Source: DASPUH01 sp035622975 (GTDB lineage: Bacteria > Chloroflexota > Limnocylindria > Limnocylindrales > CSP1-4). Taken from it: a DNA stretch of 7,620 bases. A program made the position numbers and the translations under genes. The stretch covers positions 1 to 7,620 of the forward strand of contig DASPUH010000112.1 of NCBI GenBank assembly GCA_035622975.1, given 5' to 3'. The notes beneath the pieces are model-generated. The model was not told where the DNA came from and did no database searches. It saw only the letters and a list, made by a program, of their open reading frames with translations. This document shows positions 1 through 4,432 of the stretch, piece by piece. Within the stretch, counting starts at the first letter, position 1. Each line of letters starts with the position of its first letter.

Positions 1-108
1 GTCAACCGGCACGTCGAGCCGAGGCCGGTCGGGGCGCGACCCGATCACATCTGGCGCGACCTGTGGGGCCTGGCCGAGCTGGCCGGCGGCCCAGGGCCGG
101 GGATCTAA
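1..108 (+). CDS. C-terminal end of an unidentified protein (5' partial)
   Basis: An open frame enters from the left edge and ends with TAA at 106-108, giving the last 35 residues of a protein. The visible end contains HIWRDLWGLAELAGG and then a Gly/Pro tail. About nine in ten codons end in G or C, as expected of a real gene in this genome. The opposite-strand frame through the same bases has only about 56% G/C at its third positions, so the plus frame is the better coding candidate here. I do not recognise a family from this tail and assign no function. It converges with the XRE gene, whose formal open frame overlaps it almost completely. Reading the sequence left of the window would settle what it is. 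Confidence 0.55.
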   Translation, partial: VNRHVEPRPVGARPDHIWRDLWGLAELAGGPGPGI

Positions 109-691
109 AGCCTAGGACGATTCCGTTCCCGCCCGGATCCCGCCCTTCTCGGAGCACCGCCAGCATGTGCCGCGGACCCACCGGAAAGTCGCCGCGCACG
201 AGGGGGCCGATCTCCGCCAGGACGCGTCGGTCGAGGTGGCTGTCCGCGACGACGAGGACGAGTCGATCGACGCCGCCTGCGGCCTGCTTGGAGAGGGCCC
301 GGGCGAACTGGGCCTGCGCGTCGTACAGGCGAGTCTCGGCCTCGAACCCCAGGGCCAGCGGCCCGAGCCCGGCCAGCGCGTCCCACCGCCGAGCATCCTG
401 CGCGGACCCTGGTCGCACCGGGACCTCCAGGCGCCAGCTCCAGGCCGGCGCAAGGAGTGCGCGCAGGCGCCGCAGCAGGGCGACGTGGGCCGTGTCCCGG
501 ATCGGCGAGCCCTCGGGGAACGTCCGCATGCTCAGCCGCAGGCCGGTGGCCGCCAGGATGCGCGAAAGCTGCACCACGTCGACGTGCCGTACGCGCCCAT
601 GCTCCAGCCGACTGAGTTGAGCCTGCGACCCGCCCGCTGCCCCGGCCACGCGAGTCTGGCTCAAGCCCGCAGCCAGGCGCGCGATCCGCAC
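2..691 (-). CDS. XRE-family helix-turn-helix regulator, probably frame-damaged at both ends
   Basis: The N-terminal ~55 residues form an XRE/Cro-type DNA-binding domain: RIARLAAGLSQ, then the HTH around residues 11-32 ending in LSRLEHG. About 135 residues follow that resemble a C-terminal domain I associate with Chloroflexota XRE proteins (GSPIRDTAHVALLRRL, FEAETRLYDAQ, LVLVVADSHLDRR, RGDFPVGPRHML). It is probably a cytoplasmic transcription factor; the target is unknown. The GTG at 691 is the only start in frame after a TGA at 752-754, but GAGGAA abuts it with no spacer, so it is a poor start. The frame upstream of it (DRATLRANHELVRIGEE) looks coding. At the other end family-like sequence stops near GIVL (about position 105), then ~33 residues of Arg/Pro/Ala-rich sequence run antisense to the neighbouring gene. 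A single-base indel near each end would explain both oddities. The HTH call is firm; intactness and boundaries are not. Confidence 0.7.
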   Translation of the reverse strand: MRIARLAAGLSQTRVAGAAGGSQAQLSRLEHGRVRHVDVVQLSRILAATGLRLSMRTFPEGSPIRDTAHVALLRRLRALLAPAWSWRLEVPVRPGSAQDARRWDALAGLGPLALGFEAETRLYDAQAQFARALSKQAAGGVDRLVLVVADSHLDRRVLAEIGPLVRGDFPVGPRHMLAVLREGRDPGGNGIVLGFRSPALGRRPARPGPTGRARCDRVAPRPASARRAG

Positions 692-844
692 TTCCTCGCC
701 GATGCGGACGAGTTCGTGGTTGGCCCTGAGCGTGGCCCGATCGACCGGTGGTCACGCGTCGTCATCGCCCTGATCCTGCTCCGGGCCTCTTGGCGGCGCC
801 TTATCCGCCAGCGGCCCTACGAGGCGCGTCCCGCAGCCGGGCAT

Positions 845-912
845 GGGTGCCGCGGAGCGCGGGCCAGGGTGCGCGGAGCGTCGGGCCCCGGGTGCGCGGA
901 ACGCCGGGCCCG
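845..912. repeat. Three imperfect tandem copies of a 22-23 nt GC-rich unit
   Basis: The copies lie at 845-866, 867-889 and 890-912. Each begins GGGTGC, has the core GCGGAGCG (GCGGAACG in the third copy) and ends in GGGCC. Copy 1 differs from copy 2 by one inserted C and one missing T. Copies 2 and 3 differ at few positions. The array is directly tandem with no spacers, so it is not a CRISPR. It lies about 90-155 bp upstream of the GTG at 755 on the XRE strand. It could be a slippage product or a repeated protein-binding site. Confidence 0.6.
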
Positions 913-933
913 GGGCGCTATTCACGCACCGAC

Positions 934-1054
934 TGTCCTGACCAACGGTAAGCTCGCCCGGGCCCCATAGAGCCCCGATTCGGGCTGTTCGGTGGCCGTC
1001 TCATCCGCTGAGCGGATGAACGGACCGGCGGCGGCGCCCTTGATGGTCAGGACA
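934..1054. repeat. 121-nt element bounded by a perfect 11-bp inverted repeat
   Basis: TGTCCTGACCA at 934-944 is the exact reverse complement of TGGTCAGGACA at 1044-1054. Between the arms are a small hairpin at 971-986 (CCCG-ATT-CGGG plus two more pairs after a bulged C) and the 19-nt palindrome at 1001-1019. Drawn as one molecule this is an outer stem closing on two hairpins, a three-way-junction shape. It could be a structured RNA or leader on either strand, or paired DNA-binding half-sites. An 11-bp match in a gap of this size can arise by chance in a few percent of cases, so the RNA reading is tentative. Confidence 0.35.
1001..1019. promoter_or_regulatory. Perfect 19-nt palindrome, candidate operator
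   Basis: TCATCCGCTGAGCGGATGA is a perfect 9-bp inverted repeat around one central base. Its symmetry and length are typical of a site for a dimeric repressor. It sits about 245 bp upstream of the GTG at 755 of the XRE strand and 117 bp beyond the stop of the dehydrogenase gene. No U-rich tract follows on either strand, so an intrinsic terminator is unlikely. I do not know which protein would bind it. Confidence 0.45.
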
Positions 1055-1088
1055 ACCGCTGGGCGCATGCGCGGCGGCTCCCCGCCCG

Positions 1089-1122
1089 CCCGGGCTCCCC
1101 GGGCGCCCGGGCTCCCCAGGCG
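1089..1122. repeat. 17-nt tandem duplication with nested GC palindrome
   Basis: CCCGGGCTCCCCGGGCG at 1089-1105 is followed directly by a second copy at 1106-1122 with one change (G to A). The junction creates a perfect 14-nt palindrome, CCCGGGCGCCCGGG, at 1098-1111. It lies 14 bp past the stop of the dehydrogenase gene on that gene's strand. A very stable GC hairpin here could help end transcription or protect the 3' end, but there is no T run after it, so it is not a canonical intrinsic terminator. Confidence 0.5.
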
Positions 1123-1135
1123 CCCCGCGGAACCC

Positions 1136-2458
1136 TCAGTGCGCGTCGGCCGTGATGTGGTAGAGCTTGCCGCTCAGGTCGCAGAGGTAGAGCTCACCGG
1201 CGTCGTCCTGGCCGAAGCTCGACACGTTGAGTCCTGAGTCCAGCAGCACCGCAGCGCTCGTCGGGCCGCGCAGGGCAGTGGCCGCGTCCATGCCCCAGAT
1301 GCGCCCGGAGCAGTCGTCGCTGAACAGGTAGGCCCCCTCCAGCGCCGGGTAGGCCGTGCCGCGGTAGACATAGCCGCCCACCACGGCGCACCCGAAGGAG
1401 TGGCTGTAGGTGAACACGGGAAGTGTCAGGCCGTGCCGCGTGCAGGTGGTGGCGTTGTAGCAGGTGTCGCCTTCCATGATCCGCCAGCCGAAGTCGAGGC
1501 CGCCCGGTTGGCCGGCCCGCACGGCGTCCACCTCTTCCCAGAGGTCCTGGCCGACGTCGCCGATGAACAGAGCACCGGTCTGCCGGTCGAAGCTGTAGCG
1601 CCACGGATTGCGCAGCCCATAGTCGAAGATCTCCGGCCGCACCCCGCTGCGGCCGACGAACGGGTTGCTGGCGGGGACACGGTACGGATCGCCGGAGACA
1701 TCGATCCGCAGCAGCTTGCCCAGCAGCGTGTCGAGGCGCTGGCCGTTGTTCATCGGATCGCCGCCGCTGCCCCCGTCGCCCATCCCCACGTAGAGGTCGC
1801 CGTCGGGCCCGAAGGCGAGCATCCCGCCGTTGTGGTTGGGGAACGGCTGGGCGATGTGCAGGAGCACTCGCTCGGACCCGGGATCGCCGTGCGCCCCATC
1901 CTGCCTGGTGAAGCGGGCCACGACGGTGTTGCCCGCCGTGTCGGTGTAGTCGACGAAGAACCGGCCGTCGGTCGCGTACCGAGGCGAGAAGGCCAGACCC
2001 AGCAGGCCCCGCTCGCCGCAGCAGCTGACCTTGGCGCGGAGGTCCAGGAATGGGTCGGCCGCCAGCTTGCCGTCGGCGCCCACCACCAGGATGAGGCCCG
2101 GCTGCTCCACGATGAAGAGCCGCCCACTGCCGTCGCCCGCACCGGTGGCGAAGACGGGCTGGTCGAGTCCGCTCACCACGAGCTGCAGGCCCAGGTGGAC
2201 ACGCGAGGGAGCGAATGCCGTCGCAGTCGGCGTCGGGGCGGGGGTGACGGTCGTCGCGGGCGCCACGGAGGGCAAGGGGCCGGTGGACAGCGGACTGGCC
2301 GGTGGCGTGGCCGTGGCTGCGGCCGTGACGCCCGACGTCCACGTCGGGGTGGCGGTCGTGGTCGCGCCGCAGGCGGCCGCGGTCAACGAGAGGGCCAGGC
2401 ACAACGAAAGCCCGGCGATCGCTCGCCGGGCTTCGTGCGATCGGACTCGACGGCTCAT
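1136..2458 (-). CDS. PQQ-type sugar dehydrogenase (glucose/sorbosone dehydrogenase family), exported, probable lipoprotein
   Basis: This 440-residue protein belongs to the GSDH six-bladed beta-propeller family, which oxidises aldose sugars with bound PQQ outside the cytoplasmic membrane. Residues 1-30 form a signal peptide (Arg-rich start, hydrophobic LSLCLALSLTAAAC). Cys30 is a plausible lipid-anchor site, although the -3 residue is Ala rather than Leu. A Thr/Pro/Ala linker follows to about residue 85, then the propeller. Family marks are HNGGMLAFGPDG (His209 aligns with the catalytic His of soluble glucose dehydrogenase), YVGMGDGGSGGDP, GLRNPWRYSF (Arg283), GDVGQDLWEEVD (300-311), GGYVYRG (361-367) and LFSDDCSGRIWG (378-389). 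Seven cysteines follow the anchor Cys, including an adjacent pair at 146-147, so disulfides are likely. The ATG at 2458 is preferred; a GTG at 2467 would add three residues, and neither has a clear ribosome site. It starts 13 bp after the zinc-ribbon gene, so the two are probably cotranscribed. The exact sugar, and PQQ use itself, are inferred. Confidence 0.9.
   Translation of the reverse strand: MSRRVRSHEARRAIAGLSLCLALSLTAAACGATTTATPTWTSGVTAAATATPPASPLSTGPLPSVAPATTVTPAPTPTATAFAPSRVHLGLQLVVSGLDQPVFATGAGDGSGRLFIVEQPGLILVVGADGKLAADPFLDLRAKVSCCGERGLLGLAFSPRYATDGRFFVDYTDTAGNTVVARFTRQDGAHGDPGSERVLLHIAQPFPNHNGGMLAFGPDGDLYVGMGDGGSGGDPMNNGQRLDTLLGKLLRIDVSGDPYRVPASNPFVGRSGVRPEIFDYGLRNPWRYSFDRQTGALFIGDVGQDLWEEVDAVRAGQPGGLDFGWRIMEGDTCYNATTCTRHGLTLPVFTYSHSFGCAVVGGYVYRGTAYPALEGAYLFSDDCSGRIWGMDAATALRGPTSAAVLLDSGLNVSSFGQDDAGELYLCDLSGKLYHITADAH
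2405..2435 (-). terminator. Terminator-like hairpin inside the 5' coding region of the dehydrogenase gene
   Basis: Positions 2408-2418 and 2423-2433 form a perfect 11-bp stem (AAGCCCGGCGA with its complement) around a 4-nt loop. Bulging one base adds two more pairs. On the minus strand the stem is followed by TTTCGTTGTG, a short U-rich run, so the shape is that of an intrinsic terminator. It lies within codons 9-17 of the dehydrogenase, in the signal-peptide start. It could attenuate transcription between the zinc-ribbon gene and the dehydrogenase or slow early translation of the secretion signal. Coding constraint alone (Arg/Ala/Gly codons) could also produce part of it. Confidence 0.4.
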
Positions 2459-2471
2459 AGCCGCCACGCGG

Positions 2472-2858
2472 TCAGGCGCGGCGAGAGGCGAAGCAGTCGT
2501 TGCAGTAGACAGGCTTGCCGCTGGTGGGCCGGAACGGCACCTGGGCCTCGCGGCCGCAGCTGGAGCACGTCACGTCGAACATCTCGCGCGGGCCGCGACT
2601 GGCGCCACCACCGTAGCCGCCACCGCCGTACCCACCGCGGCTGCTGCCGCCACCGTAGCCGCCACCGTTGCCGTAGCTGCTGGCGCCGTAGCCGCCGCCT
2701 CCACCGCTGTCACCGCGAGCAGCCTTGCGGGCGGCCCGGCAGGAAGCGCAGCGGCGAGGCTCGCTGAACTGGCGGGCCGAGTAGAACTCCTGCTCGCTCG
2801 CCGTGAAGAGGAACTCCTGGCCGCAGTCCGCGCAGACCAGGGACTTATCCGTGAACAA
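2472..2858 (-). CDS. Small double zinc-ribbon protein with Gly/Tyr-rich linker (CxxC-x17-CxxC family)
   Basis: This 128-residue protein has two zinc ribbons. The N-terminal one has C9-x2-C12 and C37-x2-C40 within LVCADCGQEF and FTASEQEFY, matching the 'probable zinc-ribbon' domain. The C-terminal one is C98-x2-C101-x17-C119-x2-C122, the spacing that names the CxxC-x17-CxxC domain. Residues 50-90 between them are almost only Gly, Tyr, Ser, Arg and Asn in GGYGG-type repeats, a flexible tract often seen in nucleic-acid-binding proteins. The function of the family is not established; an RNA- or DNA-linked role is inference. The start is TTG at 2858, because AAGGAG at 2868-2873 lies 9 nt upstream and the protein then begins MFTDKSLVC, like other family members. 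An in-frame start at 2993 would add 45 residues of low-quality sequence and is not favoured. It is the first gene of a pair with the sugar dehydrogenase, 13 bp apart. Confidence 0.85.
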   Translation of the reverse strand: MFTDKSLVCADCGQEFLFTASEQEFYSARQFSEPRRCASCRAARKAARGDSGGGGGYGASSYGNGGGYGGGSSRGGYGGGGYGGGASRGPREMFDVTCSSCGREAQVPFRPTSGKPVYCNDCFASRRA

Positions 2859-2867
2859 GGAAAACCG

Positions 2868-2873
2868 CTCCTT
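2868..2873 (-). promoter_or_regulatory. Shine-Dalgarno site that decides the TTG start of the zinc-ribbon gene
   Basis: On the minus strand this reads AAGGAG, followed by 9 nt and then TTG. It is the clearest ribosome-binding site in the window. The other genes here have weak or no such site, which suggests this leader is translated in the classical way. Confidence 0.7.
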
Positions 2874-2884
2874 CTGTGCCGGCT

Positions 2885-2907
2885 TCCGCGATTCGATTTC
2901 TCGCGGA
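2885..2907 (-). promoter_or_regulatory. Leader hairpin just upstream of the zinc-ribbon ribosome site
   Basis: TCCGCGA (2885-2891) and TCGCGGA (2901-2907) form a perfect 7-bp stem with a 9-nt loop. It ends 11 nt before the AAGGAG site. It could tune access of the ribosome to the message or stabilise the 5' end. Function is inferred from position only. Confidence 0.35.
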
Positions 2908-2948
2908 GACCGTGAGAGGGAGCGATCGTGTGGCCGTGCGTTCCTAAG

Positions 2949-2979
2949 GTCCACCGATGTGGACGTTGCGAGGATGGTA
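2949..2979 (-). promoter_or_regulatory. Possible -10 element and 16-nt inverted repeat upstream of the zinc-ribbon gene
   Basis: On the minus strand TACCAT at 2974-2979 fits a relaxed -10 box; no good -35 is seen at the usual distance. Just downstream, GTCCAC and GTGGAC (2949-2954 and 2959-2964) form a 6-bp inverted repeat around CGAT, at or near the expected transcription start, where an operator or 5'-end hairpin would lie. If right, the leader is about 110 nt long. Confidence 0.25.
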
Positions 2980-3002
2980 GCGCACGCGCGCAAGCCCCCA
3001 TC

Positions 3003-3019
3003 GCACGTTCAGGCCGTGC
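3003..3019 (-). terminator. Weak inverted repeat directly after the membrane-protein stop codon
   Basis: GCACG and CGTGC (5-bp stem, 7-nt loop) sit immediately past the TGA at 3020-3022. No T run follows on the minus strand. At best it is a weak 3'-end hairpin, so readthrough into the zinc-ribbon and dehydrogenase genes is possible. Confidence 0.2.
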
Positions 3020-4432
3020 TCAGGCCGGCCGCAGCACCACCTGACCCAGCGACCACAGGGTGAGGACGGTCAGGCCCACCATCAGGCACGCCAGCGGCAC
3101 CTCCCGGCGGCGCAGGGCCGCCAGCCCGATGGCCGTCCAGGGGGTCCCGGCAGGCGCGTCCGGCCGGACCTCGACGGCAGCCGAGGCGTGGCCGGCGATG
3201 GCGCCGACCATGTGACCGCCGACCACCGAGGCGAGCATCGCGCCCCACACCAGGGGCGGCGGCAGCCACGCCCCGCTGGGCTCCCATCCGGCCAGGCCCA
3301 GGAAGTGGTAGCCCAGGCTCAGCGGATCATCGAGGACCAGGATGATGCGCTGCCCGTCGATCAGCAGGAACGTCAGGTAGTGGGCCAGGATGTAGCCCAC
3401 CGCGATCGGCACGAGGCCAGCCCCGATGGCCGCCCGTCCTGCCACCCGGCTGGCGAGCAGGGCCACGGTGACGATGGCGGCGGCGAAGATCGCCAGCTGG
3501 ACGGTCGTGCTGGCCACGCTCGCGGCGCCGAAGGCGTCGAACCAGATGTTCGTCTGTGACAGCCCGTCGAAGATCACCCCTGCCACGGCCAGCGCCACGA
3601 AAGCGACCTCCGGACTCGTCCATGCCGCCCGGATGAGGCCGGTGGCGTAGCCCCGCAGGCGCAGGCGGCACAGCGAGGGCGGGTCGTCCAGGACGAGCGG
3701 CGCGAGGCGGCCCAGCAACTCGAACCACACGCTGAACGTCTCGGCGTTGCGGCGCCAGGCCTCACGGCCGTAGACGAGCATGCCGGCCAGCGTGATGACG
3801 GTGTAGCCGGCAAGGCTGAGGCCCAGGTAGCGGCCGCCGCCGCCGTTGGTGACGGCCAGCTCGAGCCAGATGAAGTAGCCATAGCCGACGACGGCGGGCC
3901 AGCGGCCCAGGCGAGCCGGGTAGGTGGCCGGACGCGGACCCTCGAAGCCCAGGCGGTGCGTCAGCGCAGCGGCCCCGCGGGCCAGCGAGTCGAACGGGTC
4001 CAGCCATGTCCAGATGGGGCCGACCAGAGCCGACAGCACGGCCAGCCCCACCCAGCCGTAGACCCACAGGAAGAGCGAGCCCACGTCGGCGTCGCCTGGC
4101 TGGGCCACGAGGACGGTCTCCAGCAGCACGGCCGCCCAGCCGACCAGGCCGGTGACGCGCAACAGGACGCGCAGGAAGGGTGGCATCACGAACGTGCGCT
4201 GGCCGCCGGCGCGCAACGAGATGGGCTCGCGTGACAGGACCAGGCTGAAGGACAGGGCGACCGCGATGGCGGCCCCCGCGAGGTACGCCCCCAGGGGCAG
4301 CGGCGACGGGAAACGGCCCGCGATCGAGTGGGCCAGCACCGGAGATGGCTGGCTCTCCAGGAGGACCAGGAGCAGGCCGGCGCCGAGCGACAGGCGCGCC
4401 GCCGAGCGGACCACGGCGAGGCCGCCGGACAT
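3020..4432 (-). CDS. Polytopic membrane protein, 'fenitrothion hydrolase'-like family
   Basis: This 470-residue protein is largely hydrophobic. A signal-like segment (about 13-26) ends in PSPVLA before HSIAGR, followed by roughly ten membrane spans (about 46-66, 87-108, 118-140, 178-194, 201-221, 273-290, 310-326, 335-357, 391-418, 445-465). The pattern matches, from memory, a family of actinobacterial and Chloroflexota membrane proteins annotated as fenitrothion hydrolase: AHS/AHG plus GR after the signal, WLDPFDSL near 143-150, RLGRWPA, a YGREAW loop, AHYLTFLLIDGQ near 350-361 with DDPLSLGY after it, and a late span with GGHMVG. His35, His351, His376 and His407 lie in or beside membrane segments and could bind metal. 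The family name comes from a pesticide-degrading enzyme, and the natural role is unknown. The start is the ATG at 4432, which overlaps the aceE stop (TGATG); GGAGG is more than 20 nt upstream, so translation probably depends on ribosomes finishing aceE. The frame stays open to 4840, but that stretch is antisense-quality sequence inside aceE's coding region. Confidence 0.8.
   Translation of the reverse strand: MSGGLAVVRSAARLSLGAGLLLVLLESQPSPVLAHSIAGRFPSPLPLGAYLAGAAIAVALSFSLVLSREPISLRAGGQRTFVMPPFLRVLLRVTGLVGWAAVLLETVLVAQPGDADVGSLFLWVYGWVGLAVLSALVGPIWTWLDPFDSLARGAAALTHRLGFEGPRPATYPARLGRWPAVVGYGYFIWLELAVTNGGGGRYLGLSLAGYTVITLAGMLVYGREAWRRNAETFSVWFELLGRLAPLVLDDPPSLCRLRLRGYATGLIRAAWTSPEVAFVALAVAGVIFDGLSQTNIWFDAFGAASVASTTVQLAIFAAAIVTVALLASRVAGRAAIGAGLVPIAVGYILAHYLTFLLIDGQRIILVLDDPLSLGYHFLGLAGWEPSGAWLPPPLVWGAMLASVVGGHMVGAIAGHASAAVEVRPDAPAGTPWTAIGLAALRRREVPLACLMVGLTVLTLWSLGQVVLRPA

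Larger units (their letters stand above)
692..1135. other. Noncoding gap of about 440 bp with repeats and palindromes
   Basis: No frame here looks like a gene. Short plus-strand frames at 748-951 and 992-1237 translate to Arg/Pro/Gly-rich sequence without recognisable motifs, and the second runs into the dehydrogenase antisense. About 692-742 may still be coding on the minus strand as the damaged 5' end of the XRE gene. The rest lies downstream of the dehydrogenase stop and upstream of the XRE gene, both read on the minus strand, so it could act as 3' UTR, promoter and leader. It contains the three repeat elements listed separately. I saw no convincing -35/-10 pair for the XRE gene. GGATAA at 802-807 (minus strand) is only a weak -10 candidate. 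Confidence 0.6.

Noticed and set aside
845..912. CRISPR array
   Set aside because: The three copies are contiguous without spacers, differ by small indels, and no cas gene is present.
748..951. Small plus-strand open frame in the noncoding gap
   Set aside because: No ribosome site, no motif, Arg/Pro/Gly composition, and it contains the tandem repeat array.
1001..1019. Intrinsic terminator of the dehydrogenase gene
   Set aside because: The palindrome has a single central base, leaving no proper loop, and no T run follows on the minus strand.
2589..2708. Repetitive DNA in the zinc-ribbon gene as a minisatellite or CRISPR-like array
   Set aside because: The repeats are explained by Gly/Tyr codons (GGYGG units) of the linker; there are no spacers.
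1400..2767. Long plus-strand open frame (455 codons) opposite the dehydrogenase and zinc-ribbon genes
   Set aside because: It spans two recognisable genes on the other strand, has no motif, and drifts into Arg/Gly repeats where it crosses the signal peptide and the Gly-rich linker.
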